Source: Streptomyces calvus (lineage in GTDB: Bacteria; Actinomycetota; Actinomycetes; Streptomycetales; Streptomycetaceae). From it: 64,000 nt of DNA. Shown here piece after piece: positions 49,389-58,557 of the stretch. Made by a program: the position numbers and the translations under genes. Every line of letters starts with the position of its first letter. The stretch's first letter is position 1. The notes under the pieces are model-generated. The model searched no databases. It was not told where the DNA came from and saw only the letters and a list, made by a program, of their open reading frames with translations. Location of the stretch: NCBI RefSeq assembly GCF_006782915.1, contig NZ_VCNP01000035.1:114766-178765 (forward strand), written 5' to 3'.

Positions 49389-51358
49389 CCCCGTACCTCT
49401 CCCCCGGTTCCCGGCTCGGTCGCCGTGACGACCACCTGGTGCTGGTAGGAGAAGACCAGCGCGCCCGGCGCCACGTCGATGCGGTCGGTCGGCGCGCCGC
49501 GCCGGCCGGTGATCGGGTCGGCGGGGAAGAGGCGGATCTCCTCCACGAGCGCGTTGCCGCCGGCGCGTTGCAGCACCCCGAACACCTCCCCGTACTGCAC
49601 CGGCCGCCCGAACGGCCAGCCGCGGCCGTCCGGGCCGCCGTGCAGCGGGTTGAGGTGCCGGAACAGCGCGTCGAGCGCCGCCTCGCGCACCGCGTCGGTG
49701 TCGCCCGGCGCCGCCAGCAGCCGGGCGACCACGGTGACGCCCTGGTAGACCGGCGGCTCCACCACCACACGGGTGCCGATCAGGCGCCGCTCGTCGAGGC
49801 TCGCGGTGATCGCTTCGAGGACCTGGTCCGAGGGGATCAGCTGCTCGAAGCGGAGCCGGTCGTCGCCCTCGTCGGCCACCGCGTCCGGCACCACCAGGAC
49901 CCGTACCGCGCCCGCGCCGTCCGCGGCGGGCAGGCAGCGGACCCGGCGCACCGAGGGCGCCGCCCGGCGGCTGATGATCTCGTAGTCCTCGGCGGTCACC
50001 GCGCGTTCCTGCATCCGCAGCGCCTGCGGGGCCCGCAGCTTGGCGTTCTCGACGGTCTCCCCGGCGACACCCCCGCGCGCCGCCTCCCGGTTGGTGACGC
50101 GGGCGACGTACGGGACGGAGCTGCGCAGCACGGAGATCGCGCCGCGGGCGACGTTGCCGGCCGGGCCGCCGCCGGTGCGGTAGCGGGCCACCCGCACCTG
50201 TGCGCCCTTGGCCGGGACGGCACCGCACTGCCGCAGGGTGCCGTCCGGTTCGCGCAGCACCGGCGGGAAGGCGAACTCGCCGGTGGTGGCGTCCACGCGG
50301 ACGTGCCGGTCGTCGGGGCCGGAGCGGCCGAAGTGCTCGACCACCTCCCAGCGTTGCCAGCCGTCGGCGGAGGACACCTCCACCACGGGCGGCTCGCCGT
50401 CGAGGAGGACGGGCGGGCGGCCGAGCCGGAACGTCTGTCCCGCGACGCCCTCGGAGGTGCCGAGCGGTACGTCGGTCACGGTCTCGGCGTGCTCCACGGA
50501 CATGGTGCCGCCCACGGTGAACACCGCCGCCTCGCGCACCGTCGGCGACTCCGAGTAGAACGGCTGGCCCGGCTCCGCCTCGGTGACGCGGCAGCGCAGC
50601 CAGCCGGCGCGCGTCCCGCCGATCACCGACGCCGTGTGCCCGGCCGGTACGTACACGACGACCTCGCCGGGACGGTTCAGCCCGCCGGTGGTGTCCTCGC
50701 CGGTCTCGCACACCCGCCAACCGCCGCCGTCCCACGCCTCCCAGACGAGCGGCGGCTGGCGCGGGTCCACGCCGACGCCTTCCACCCGGCTGTCCAGGCG
50801 CACGGCGACGATGCAGCCGGGCACCGCCGTCGGCAGGCCGAACAGCAGCGCGTCACCCGGCTCCGGCGCCGCCTGGAAGCACGGGATGTCGCGGCCCTCG
50901 GCGAGCGTCCCGGTCCGGTCGGTCTGCTCACCGGTGCGGTACGCGGTCACCAGACGCGTCAACTCGGAGGGAAGAATGTCCAGTTGGCGGGTGGTCGCGA
51001 ACACCACGGTCTCGTCGGTCTCACCGCCCGCGGTGGTCACCTCCGTGCCCGCGGGCAGCGCCACCGTGTCGGGCTGCGGTGCCGACAGCCAGAAGTCGAC
51101 CTCGGCGCCGGCCGCGGCCGGCGGGAAGAGACGGATGCCCAGCAGGTCGAGGAACGCGGTGTAGTTCTTGTCCGGGACCCGGTTCAGCCGGTACAGCAGC
51201 TGGTCCACGAGGTACGCGAACGTCTCGATGAGGGTGACGCCCGGGTCGGAGACGTTGTGGTCGGTCCACTCCGGTGCGCGCTGCTGCACGTACCGCTTCG
51301 CCTCGTCGACGAGTTGCTGGAACCGCCGGTCGTCCAGGTTCGGGGAGGGCAGGGCCAT
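49385..51358 (-). CDS. CIS baseplate J-like protein (Afp11/gp6-type)
   Basis: 657 residues. The start MALPSPNLDDRRFQQLVDEA and TDHNVSDPGVTLIETFAYLV is typical of baseplate wedge proteins in contractile systems. The middle holds the baseplate J domain (VRVARYRTGGGPAGNVARGA), and the C-terminus includes VEPPVYQGVTVVARLLAAP and AVQYG-like segments. The start overlaps the gp25 stop (TGATG at 51358). It forms the wedge ring around the spike. Confidence 0.92.
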   Translation of the reverse strand: MALPSPNLDDRRFQQLVDEAKRYVQQRAPEWTDHNVSDPGVTLIETFAYLVDQLLYRLNRVPDKNYTAFLDLLGIRLFPPAAAGAEVDFWLSAPQPDTVALPAGTEVTTAGGETDETVVFATTRQLDILPSELTRLVTAYRTGEQTDRTGTLAEGRDIPCFQAAPEPGDALLFGLPTAVPGCIVAVRLDSRVEGVGVDPRQPPLVWEAWDGGGWRVCETGEDTTGGLNRPGEVVVYVPAGHTASVIGGTRAGWLRCRVTEAEPGQPFYSESPTVREAAVFTVGGTMSVEHAETVTDVPLGTSEGVAGQTFRLGRPPVLLDGEPPVVEVSSADGWQRWEVVEHFGRSGPDDRHVRVDATTGEFAFPPVLREPDGTLRQCGAVPAKGAQVRVARYRTGGGPAGNVARGAISVLRSSVPYVARVTNREAARGGVAGETVENAKLRAPQALRMQERAVTAEDYEIISRRAAPSVRRVRCLPAADGAGAVRVLVVPDAVADEGDDRLRFEQLIPSDQVLEAITASLDERRLIGTRVVVEPPVYQGVTVVARLLAAPGDTDAVREAALDALFRHLNPLHGGPDGRGWPFGRPVQYGEVFGVLQRAGGNALVEEIRLFPADPITGRRGAPTDRIDVAPGALVFSYQHQVVVTATEPGTGGEVRG

Positions 51359-51780
51359 CAGTCCGCGCCTCCGTCGTCGGCGCCCGGTTCGGAGGGGATC
51401 GTGTAGAAGGGGAAGACCAGGTTGCGCCGGTCGTTGGTGGAGCGCACGGTGTAGTGCACGTCGATGTAGAGGGTGCCGTCCTCGACGGCGTCGAAGGCGA
51501 CGACCACGTCGTCCACGGCGACGCGCGGCTCCCACCGTTCGAGGGCCTCGCGCACCTGCTGTGCGATGCGTCCGGCGGTGGCACCGTCGCCGGGGGCGAA
51601 GACGTAGTCGTGGATGCCGCAGCCGAACTCGGGCCGCATGGGGCGTTCGCCGGGCGCGGTGCCGAGCACCAGGCGGATCGCCTCCTCGATCTCCCGCTCC
51701 CGTTCGACCATGGCGATTCCGCCGGTCGGCCCGACCCGCAGCGGGAACGCCCAGCCGCGCCCGATGAACCGCTCGCTCAT
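51358..51780 (-). CDS. CIS baseplate gp25-like lysozyme-fold protein (Afp9-type)
   Basis: 140 residues: FIGRGWAFPLRVGPTGGIAM, then EIEEAIRLVLGTAPGERPMR and EFGCGIHDYVF. This is the T4 gp25/GpW family that starts sheath assembly on the baseplate. It overlaps neighbours at both ends (TGATG), consistent with coupled translation. Confidence 0.92.
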   Translation of the reverse strand: MSERFIGRGWAFPLRVGPTGGIAMVEREREIEEAIRLVLGTAPGERPMRPEFGCGIHDYVFAPGDGATAGRIAQQVREALERWEPRVAVDDVVVAFDAVEDGTLYIDVHYTVRSTNDRRNLVFPFYTIPSEPGADDGGAD

Positions 51781-52097
51781 CACAGGCCCCCGATCAGGAC
51801 GTTCGGGGCGCCCGTCAGGATCGTCGCGCCGCACGCGGTCCGGTCGCGGGCCCGCGCGGCCGGCAGTCCGCCGATCAGGACGGCCCCGGTGACCGCCGCG
51901 GCCGGGTTGGGCAGGATCACGTTGGCCGGGCCGGTGGCGGCGTGCGGCGGCATCGCGCAGGCGTGCTGGCTGCCCGTGACGGCGGCGGGGCGGCCGCCGA
52001 TGAGCACGCGGGCCACGGCCGCGGCGGCGCCGGGCGGCGGGGTGGCGATCACACCGCCGTGGTCGGTGGGGTCACCGGTACGGGCTGCGGCCGGCAT
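51780..52097 (-). CDS. PAAR-domain spike tip protein (Afp10-type)
   Basis: 105 residues, Gly/Ala/Pro-rich with repeated beta elements: ARTGDPTDHGGVIATPPPGA, VLIGGRPAAVTGSQHACAMP and GPANVILPNP, then a second GAVLIGGLPAARARD copy. His and Cys residues could hold the metal at the tip. It sharpens the VgrG spike and can carry effectors. It is 181 bp downstream of the VgrG gene, with a repeat array between. Confidence 0.9.
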   Translation of the reverse strand: MPAAARTGDPTDHGGVIATPPPGAAAAVARVLIGGRPAAVTGSQHACAMPPHAATGPANVILPNPAAAVTGAVLIGGLPAARARDRTACGATILTGAPNVLIGGL

Positions 52098-52132
52098 GCG
52101 TTGCTCCTCGGAAGAGTCGGGTTCGGTCGATC

Positions 52133-52260
52133 GGATGAGGCGGGTCGTCGGATGAGGCGGGTCGGATGAGGCGGGTCGTCGGATGAGGCGGGTCGGAGGT
52201 GGCGGGTCGTCGGATGAGGCGGGTCGTCGGATGAGGCGGGTCGGATGAGGCGGGTCGGTC
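52133..52260. repeat. Tandem array of GGATGAGGCGGGTC units
   Basis: Eight direct copies at 52133, 52150, 52164, 52181, 52195, 52212, 52229 and 52243, with alternating spacing of 14 and 17 bp (extra GTC). The fifth is variant (GGAGGTGGCGGGTC). It fills most of the vgrG-PAAR gap. No hairpin or spacer structure, so not a CRISPR. Confidence 0.9.
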
Positions 52261-52278
52261 GATCCGGCTGGGCTGCGG

Positions 52279-54102
52279 TCAGTTGATCCGGACGAGCCTG
52301 GCCTTCAGGACGCCCAGCAGGCCGCCGTCGACGGTGACGTCCGTGCTGCCGGTGACGCTCACCGAACGGCCGCCGACCTTCACGCCGACCTGGCCCTGGA
52401 TGTCCACGTTCCGGCCGGACACGCTCACGTCGCCGCGTCCCGCGTCCAGGGTGATGCCCTGTCCGTCGAGCGTGACCGAGGTGAGCGGGCTCCGGCCCTT
52501 GGCGTACACCGTCAGTTCGATGCGGTCCCGCCGGTCGTCGAGGAACACTTCGAGGCGTTCGTCGCCGGTGGTGAGCCTGACACCGGACGGGCCCGGCGCC
52601 CTCGCGTCCAGCAGCTCCACCCGGTGTCCCGAACGGGACACGACGGAACGGCGGTTGACCCGGCCGGTCGTGCCGTCGATCAGCGGGACGTCGTGCGGCG
52701 ACGGCTTGTCGACGCCGTTGTAGAGCCCTCCGATGACGTACGGGCTGTCCAGCAGGCCCTGTTCGAAGCCGACCAGGACCTCGTCGTTGACCTCGGGGCT
52801 CACCACGCCTCCGCCGCCCTTGCCGCCCCACTGCACGGTGCGCACCCAGTCGGTGGTGTACGTGTCGTCCAGCCAGGGGAACCTCAGCTTCACCGCGCCG
52901 CTCTCGGCGCCGCCCGGCTCGCGGACGTCCGTCACCACGCCGATCGCCAGGCCCGGCATGCGCGGCCCGCGGCCCGGCGCGTCGGCGCCGGTCACCAGGC
53001 CCGTCAGGGAGCGGTCCGGGTCGGCGCTCACCCACACCGTCGTCCGGTACCCGCGGTGCGGCTCCAGGACGTGCTGCACGGCCGTCGCCGTGTACTTGCC
53101 GGAGAACGCCCGCCCGACGTTGCCGAGCGCCACCGGTTTGCCCGCCCGCAGCCGGGGGTTGCCCTCCGCCACCGCTTCCAGCTCTCCGAAGGCCGCGCTC
53201 ACCTGGGCCGCCGCCGCGTCCGCGACCGCCGTCGTCTCCGCCTGGGTGCGGTACGGGGTGTCCGTGACGGTCAGCTTCGCCGAGCTGCCGAACCGGGCGG
53301 CGAACGCCGGGCTCAGGCCCGGCACCACCGTGTCGCTGTCCACGGACGGCTGCCGGGCCACCAGCGGCCGCTTCGTGGTGACGTCCCAGCCGCGCACCTC
53401 CACCTGCGACGCGCCGGCCGCGGCCGACAGCGCGGCGCGCAGCGCCAGCAGGTTCCGCCCGTACTCCAGCACCATCGGGTTCCGGGTGGCAGGGGTCGAC
53501 GGCGCGGGCGCCCCGGACGCCTTCTTCGGCCGGGTGAACTGCAGCAGCCCCTTGTCGTCGACGCGCACCTGCGCACCGCTCTGGGCCGCCAGGTACTGCA
53601 GGAAGTCCCAGTCGGACACGTTCGCCTGCGAGAGCTGCTTGTAGGTGACCGGCGCGGCCTCCACGGTCCCGCAGGTCAGCCCGGCGCCGGCGGCGACCTT
53701 GCGGACGATCGCCGCCGCCGTCATGTTCCGGTACGCCACCACCTTCCGGCCCCGCTGGAGGCGGTGCGCCTTGGAGTAGGCGCGCACCACCGTGAAGGAG
53801 CCCGTGCGGTCCCGGTCCACCTCCAGGGCCGTCACCTCGCCGTCGAAGAGCCGCTCGCGGGCCTGCCCGGACACGGTCACCACCGACACCCTGAGCGGGG
53901 TGCCGATGGTGATGCCGGTCGCCGTCAGGAACTCGTGGTCGGGGTCGCGGAAGGTGAGCACCGCCGCGTCGGGCAGGCCCACGTTCTCGTCCACCACGCA
54001 GCTCACCAGCTGGGCGGCCCAGACCGGCGGAAGCTCGGCGGGCGCCTCGATGACGGGGTCCGCGGCGAACGACCGGCCGCCCCGCCCCTCGGATGTGGTC
54101 AC
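52279..54102 (-). CDS. CIS spike protein, VgrG-like (Afp8-type)
   Basis: 607 residues. Residues 1-380 are the gp27-like hub (LVSCVVDENVGLPDAAVLTF, then FDGEVTALEVDRDRTGSFTV and NVSDWDFLQYLAAQSGAQVR). A gp5-like OB-fold follows (VQWGGKGGGGVVSPEVNDEV, SPYVIGGLYNGVDKPSPHD), then a beta-helix needle ending TVDGGLLGVLKARLVRIN. It forms the trimeric spike. The start overlaps the LysM gene stop (ATGA, 54099-54102). Confidence 0.93.
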   Translation of the reverse strand: MTTSEGRGGRSFAADPVIEAPAELPPVWAAQLVSCVVDENVGLPDAAVLTFRDPDHEFLTATGITIGTPLRVSVVTVSGQARERLFDGEVTALEVDRDRTGSFTVVRAYSKAHRLQRGRKVVAYRNMTAAAIVRKVAAGAGLTCGTVEAAPVTYKQLSQANVSDWDFLQYLAAQSGAQVRVDDKGLLQFTRPKKASGAPAPSTPATRNPMVLEYGRNLLALRAALSAAAGASQVEVRGWDVTTKRPLVARQPSVDSDTVVPGLSPAFAARFGSSAKLTVTDTPYRTQAETTAVADAAAAQVSAAFGELEAVAEGNPRLRAGKPVALGNVGRAFSGKYTATAVQHVLEPHRGYRTTVWVSADPDRSLTGLVTGADAPGRGPRMPGLAIGVVTDVREPGGAESGAVKLRFPWLDDTYTTDWVRTVQWGGKGGGGVVSPEVNDEVLVGFEQGLLDSPYVIGGLYNGVDKPSPHDVPLIDGTTGRVNRRSVVSRSGHRVELLDARAPGPSGVRLTTGDERLEVFLDDRRDRIELTVYAKGRSPLTSVTLDGQGITLDAGRGDVSVSGRNVDIQGQVGVKVGGRSVSVTGSTDVTVDGGLLGVLKARLVRIN

Positions 54103-54821
54103 CGCTCCTCCTCACCGCCCGCGTCCCGCAGTCCCGGCACCACCAGTTCGGTGCCGGGCGCGAGCGCCATCGGGTCGTCGACCGCGTTCGCCTCCGCGAT
54201 GACCCGCCAGGCCGTCGCGTCGCCGTACTCCCGCCAGGCCAGCAGGGCCAGGCTGTCGCCCGCCACCACGGTGTGCGTGCTGCGGGCGGTGCGCGCGCCG
54301 GACGTCGGGTTCTGGCCCGGCGGGTCGACGCTGGCCTCCTCGATGGACAGCGCGCAGGTGGCCCGCAGCGGCTTGCCGTCCACGTCGAACAGCGTGTACG
54401 TCACCGACAGGCTGGAGAGCACCCCGTCGAACGAGGTCGTCCGCGCGGTGCCCCACTCGAACCGCACCCAGGGGCTGGCCGGCTTCTTGCGGCCCAGGCT
54501 GGCCTGGGTGGGCACACAGGCCTTCATCAGCTTCTCCACGGCCTGTTCCACGGAGTTGTCGTGGGTGGCGGTGGCGTCCAGGAACACCTCCAGGCTCAGC
54601 TCGCGCGGGCCGCTGCCAACGAACTCGGGCAGCGCCGACTGCTCCGCCATCCGGGAGGGGGAACGCCGCCACTCGGTGGTCTTGCGCAGTTCCAGGGTGG
54701 ACGGGTTGAACTGCAGGTCGAGCCGCGCGAGCGTCCCGCCGGGCTTCGCGCCGACCGAAGCCGGGGGTTCCTTCAGGGTCAGCTGGGCCCTGGCCCGGCT
54801 GGAGCGGACCGCTGGGGACAT
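54099..54821 (-). CDS. CIS LysM-domain hub/tube-initiator protein (Afp7-type)
   Basis: 240 residues. The N-terminal CIS-tube-like domain has LDLQFNPSTLELRKTTEWRR and WVRFEWGTARTTSFDGVLSS; the C-terminal LysM domain (about 180-232) has STHTVVAGDSLALLAWREYG. Such proteins join spike and tube. It precedes and overlaps vgrG. Confidence 0.9.
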   Translation of the reverse strand: MSPAVRSSRARAQLTLKEPPASVGAKPGGTLARLDLQFNPSTLELRKTTEWRRSPSRMAEQSALPEFVGSGPRELSLEVFLDATATHDNSVEQAVEKLMKACVPTQASLGRKKPASPWVRFEWGTARTTSFDGVLSSLSVTYTLFDVDGKPLRATCALSIEEASVDPPGQNPTSGARTARSTHTVVAGDSLALLAWREYGDATAWRVIAEANAVDDPMALAPGTELVVPGLRDAGGEEER

Positions 54822-54876
54822 ACCGGGACCTCCTTTGCGAACGGGGACGCGTGGCGGGGCGGCTGGGGCGGGCGGG

Positions 54877-55302
54877 TCAGGACGGGCGCAGGCCCTCGTG
54901 GGCGATCTCCAGGGTCTCCACCGCCGGTTCCGCGCCGGCGGGGTCGAACGACGGCCCCTGCCAGCGCACCGGGACGATCCCGAACACCTGCCAGCTGATG
55001 ATCCGGGTCAGGTCCGGTTTCAGCGCCACGATCTCGCCGTCCTTGGGCTCCACCCGCTTCAGCGTCTCGTCGAGCCAGCGGCCGATCTTCGCCGTGTCGG
55101 CGGTGACGGGCCGGGTGAGCGTGATGTTCGACCAGGTCACGCGCCCGGGCAGCTGCCAGGTGAAGCCGTTGTTGCCGCCCTCGGCGTAGCTCTCCATCTC
55201 GACCTCGGCACCCATGCCGGAACAGGTGTGGAAGGCGCCCAGGTCGTTGCCGCCGATCGCGAGCCGGAAGAACACGCTCGTCGCGAAGATGCTGTCCGTC
55301 AT
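54877..55302 (-). CDS. CIS tube-type protein 2 (gp19-like, Afp5-type)
   Basis: 141 residues, T4 gp19/tail tube family: FFRLAIGGNDLGAFHTCSGM, then FTWQLPGRVTWSNITLTRPV and VRWQGPSFDPAGAEPAVETL. It differs from the main tube protein at 59048-59488 and is placed near the LysM and VgrG genes, so it is probably the tube-initiation ring rather than the bulk tube. Confidence 0.9.
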   Translation of the reverse strand: MTDSIFATSVFFRLAIGGNDLGAFHTCSGMGAEVEMESYAEGGNNGFTWQLPGRVTWSNITLTRPVTADTAKIGRWLDETLKRVEPKDGEIVALKPDLTRIISWQVFGIVPVRWQGPSFDPAGAEPAVETLEIAHEGLRPS

Positions 55303-55388
55303 TGGTCCGTCACCCGTTTCCTGACCTCATTCGTTCCGTGGTCCCAGCGGCCTCGTCCGTGGCCTCGGCCGGGCCTTCGTCGATGGCC

Positions 55389-58300
55389 TCAGCGGCGTCC
55401 GTCGTGGGGGCGGCCCGTGCGGTCCCGGCCGCGCCGCAGTTCGGCGCGGAGCAGCCGGGACACCGGGTCGAGCAGGCGGCGCGCCAGGTCGTCCAGGTCG
55501 GGGCCGGGATCCGGTGCCGGCTCGCCGCGCCGGTCCGCGCTCCTGCCGGACGCCGACGCCGTGGCCGACGCGGACGCGAACCCGGGCGTCGACTGCGGGC
55601 GGGCGCGCGCCGGTACGGCCTTGGCGGGCACGCCCGGTGGTACGCGGTCGCCGCCGCCGGTGCGCTGCACCGGTGGCGCCTCCCGGCCGGTCGCACCGCC
55701 GAGCGCGGCGCTCCGGCGTCGGACCACGGGGACGGCACCCGCCGTGACCGGTGCCGGCGCGACCGGCGGGCGGTCCGCGAGCGGCGGTGCCTGCGGGGCG
55801 GTCACCGGCAGCGGCCGTGCCGGTACGGCGGCGGACGGGGCGGCCCCGGGCCCGGATGTTCCCGGGTGGGGCGGTGCGGGCCGGACGACCGGGACACGCT
55901 GAACGGAGGCGGCGGGGCCGGTGGTTCGTACGCCCGGGTCCTGCGGTCCGGGGTGGTCGGCCGTGGCCCGCTGGATCCACGGCGTCGCCGGGGCGGCCGC
56001 GGGCCGGGCCGGTTCCGGTCGCGCGGGGCGGCGGGTGGGCGGCGCGGGGTCGTTCCGGTTCCGTGGGGTGGCCGGTGCGTCGGGGCGGGTGGTCGTGGGG
56101 TGGGGCGGGTCGGTGCGGGTGGCGACCGGGTGGGCGGGCCAGCGCGCCGCGACCACCGGACGGCCGGTGGCGCGCACGGCAGGCGGTGCCGCGCCTTCCG
56201 GGGGCCGGGTGCTGAGGGCGAGCGGGCGCGCGGCGAGCAGGGAGAGGGTGCGCGGTGCCGTCGAAGCGGAGTGCGCCCCCGAGCGGGCGACCGTGAGCGG
56301 GTCCGGGCCGGCCGGGCCGAAGGGCCGGGCGCCCGAGACGCTTGACGGACCCGACGGACCCGACGTGCCTGACGTGCCTGACGTGCCTGACGTGTCTTCG
56401 GTGACGCGCCGGGCGACGACGAGCGGGCCCATGGTGGCGGCGGGGGACCGGTGCCGCTGCCCTTGTGAGCCCGGTCCGCCGCCGGACAGCGTGCCGGTCC
56501 GTCGTGCGCCCTCATGGCCTGCGGCGGCGGCCGGTACCGGGCCCTGCGGCGCGGTGGCCGGGGACGGCGTCACCAAGGGCGTCGCGGGCCCGTTCTCGTG
56601 GGGCGCGGGGCCGGGCTGCTGCGAGGTGCTCGCGTCGGACGAGCCGATTGCGGGGCGGCGCTGCACGTCCGCCGTCCCCAGCAGCGGTGCGTCCGCACCG
56701 CTCCCGCCCGCCGCACGGGACGCGGCCTCGGCGGACGTGCGCCCGCGCTCCGTCGCGGGCGGCACGGGAACGGTGTGGGCTCCGCGGTCCTGTCGTACGG
56801 GACCGGCGTCGGCCGGCCGGTCCCGTCGTGCGGGAGCCCGCCGGGCGTTGGGGCCCGAGGCTGCGGGGCCTTGCAGGTCGGCGCTCGGCGGCAGCGCGGG
56901 CAGCGGCGCGCCCAGGCCGCCGCGCGCGCGTGCGCCGGTGCGGGCGGAGGTCCGGCGCGGAGTGCCGGGCGGTGCGGCGGGGCCGTCCGGGCTGCCGTGG
57001 CCCGTCCCGTGCGTCCCGCCGTCGTACGAGCCCGCGGTGCCGGGTGCGCCGTCCGCACGGCGCTGGACGACGGGGAGCATCGGGCCGGACGCGGCGCCGG
57101 GCGGTGTGGACCGCTGGGCGGGGGCGTCGGTGGTCAACGGCGTTGCGGAGGCCGGGAGTTCAGTCAGCGGGGCGCCGAGCGGCGCGCGGGTGGCCGGGCC
57201 CGGCGCGGAGGTTGCCGAGCGCTGCACGGCGGTGGTCGAGGCTTGCGCGGCGGTGGTCGAGCCCGCGGTCGGTGCGGTCGGTGCGGGTGTCGAGGAGGGG
57301 CCGGCGGGGTTCTGGACGGTGGTGGGGCGCAGGGCGGGGACGCGGCGCACCGGTCCGGCCGGGCGGCGGGCGACGGTCAGGGACGGCCCTGCCGGGCGGA
57401 GCCGGGCGGACGGTGGGGACACGTCGGCGCCGGAGGCCCGGGACGCCTCCGGCGGCCCGCCGTCCCGGGAGGGCCGAGGCCCGGTCGTGCCGGCCGCGGT
57501 GCGCCGGGTGTCCGGGCCGGAAGGCGTACGCCTCCCGGTACCGGACGGGGGCCGGGAGGCGCGTCCGGAGGCCGGTTCGAGCGGGCCCGACCGCGTGCCT
57601 GCGGTGGGCCCGCCGACCGCGGTCCGGTCCGCGGCCGTGCCAGGGACCACCGCCACTCGCCGCACCAGCGGGATCTCCGGTACGGCAGGCGGGCGGCCGG
57701 TGCCGGGCTCCACCGCACGCTGGGCGACGGACGGTGAGGAAGAGGTAGAGGGAGAGGGAGAGGCGGACAGTACGGCGGGAGATTCCGCGGACGTGAGGCC
57801 ACGGCTCCGCGGGACGTCGCCCGAACGTCCCCGCCCCGCAGCACCGTCCCCACCGGGACGCGCCACCACGGGCTCCGAACCGGACGGCACGGCACCGGAC
57901 GACGCCCTACCGGACGACCGCGTACCGGACGACGCCGCACCGGCGCGCGGCGCACCGCCCTGTGCCCCGTCCGCCTCCTGCGCCCCGTCCGCTCCCGTCG
58001 GCCGCAGTGACCGGAGCAGCAGCGGTCCCCCGCTGCTGCGGCCGGCCCGCGGGGTGGCCGGGCGGGTGACGCCGCGCACCAGGCCGGTCGGGGCCGTGGG
58101 CAGCAGGGCGTGGCCGAGGCCGGCGTCGAACGACGGGTCCTGCCAGGCGGCGAGCCCCGCCCGGAAGGCGAGGCCGTCGCTGACGCCGAGCGGGGCCCGG
58201 GAGACGGTGAGCACCGGCGCCGGGGCACGGCGCCAGCCGCCGTCCCAGTCGGCGGGCACGGAAGGAACCGCAGCGTCGGGCGCGCTCGGGCCGGGGCCGC

Positions 58301-58406
58301 CGCCGGACGGGCCGTCGCCTCCGCCCGGCCCGCCGGCACCGGGCGTGTCCCGGTGCCGGGCGGCCCGGCGGCGCAGTCTGTCCCGCCATGCCATGCGCTC
58401 AGCCAC
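55389..58406 (-). CDS. 1005-residue disordered Pro/Ala/Arg-rich CIS-cluster protein
   Basis: Starts GTG at 58406, overlapping the preceding gene by 8 bp. Residues 1-130 include a more ordered part (PVLTVSRAPLGVSDGLAFRA, then WQDPSFDAGLGHALLPTAPT). About 800 residues of low-complexity Pro/Thr/Ala/Arg sequence follow, with recurring VQR(R/A), VARR and VVRR micro-motifs spaced irregularly. The last 60 residues form a predicted amphipathic helix (LDDLARRLLDPVSRLLRAEL). Its role is unknown; candidates are tape measure/ruler, tube-lumen cargo or assembly scaffold. Confidence 0.75.
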   Translation of the reverse strand: MAERMAWRDRLRRRAARHRDTPGAGGPGGGDGPSGGGPGPSAPDAAVPSVPADWDGGWRRAPAPVLTVSRAPLGVSDGLAFRAGLAAWQDPSFDAGLGHALLPTAPTGLVRGVTRPATPRAGRSSGGPLLLRSLRPTGADGAQEADGAQGGAPRAGAASSGTRSSGRASSGAVPSGSEPVVARPGGDGAAGRGRSGDVPRSRGLTSAESPAVLSASPSPSTSSSPSVAQRAVEPGTGRPPAVPEIPLVRRVAVVPGTAADRTAVGGPTAGTRSGPLEPASGRASRPPSGTGRRTPSGPDTRRTAAGTTGPRPSRDGGPPEASRASGADVSPPSARLRPAGPSLTVARRPAGPVRRVPALRPTTVQNPAGPSSTPAPTAPTAGSTTAAQASTTAVQRSATSAPGPATRAPLGAPLTELPASATPLTTDAPAQRSTPPGAASGPMLPVVQRRADGAPGTAGSYDGGTHGTGHGSPDGPAAPPGTPRRTSARTGARARGGLGAPLPALPPSADLQGPAASGPNARRAPARRDRPADAGPVRQDRGAHTVPVPPATERGRTSAEAASRAAGGSGADAPLLGTADVQRRPAIGSSDASTSQQPGPAPHENGPATPLVTPSPATAPQGPVPAAAAGHEGARRTGTLSGGGPGSQGQRHRSPAATMGPLVVARRVTEDTSGTSGTSGTSGPSGPSSVSGARPFGPAGPDPLTVARSGAHSASTAPRTLSLLAARPLALSTRPPEGAAPPAVRATGRPVVAARWPAHPVATRTDPPHPTTTRPDAPATPRNRNDPAPPTRRPARPEPARPAAAPATPWIQRATADHPGPQDPGVRTTGPAASVQRVPVVRPAPPHPGTSGPGAAPSAAVPARPLPVTAPQAPPLADRPPVAPAPVTAGAVPVVRRRSAALGGATGREAPPVQRTGGGDRVPPGVPAKAVPARARPQSTPGFASASATASASGRSADRRGEPAPDPGPDLDDLARRLLDPVSRLLRAELRRGRDRTGRPHDGRR

Positions 58407-58557
58407 CTTCGTTCACACGGGTGTTGATGCGGGCGATCTCGGCCACCCACTGCCGGCGTTCGTCGTGGGTCAGGTCGAGGATCTCCTCGCGCGGCCAGTG
58501 GAAGTGGTAGGCGACGTACGCGATCTCCTCCCGGAGCCGGGGAAGCGCGTACGTCAC
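58399..58557 (-). CDS. Small CIS protein (DUF6760-like)
   Basis: 52 residues starting GTG at 58557, overlapping the upstream stop as GTGA and the next start by 8 bp. The sequence YALPRLREEIAYVAYHFHWP, then EILDLTHDERRQWVAEI, matches a tiny protein found in many extracellular CIS operons. Predicted all-helical. It resembles tail assembly chaperones in size and place. Confidence 0.8.
   Translation of the reverse strand: MTYALPRLREEIAYVAYHFHWPREEILDLTHDERRQWVAEIARINTRVNEGG

Noticed and set aside
52133..52260. CRISPR array
   Set aside because: The repeats are 14-17 bp direct tandem units with no unique spacers, no palindromic repeat and no cas genes in the window.
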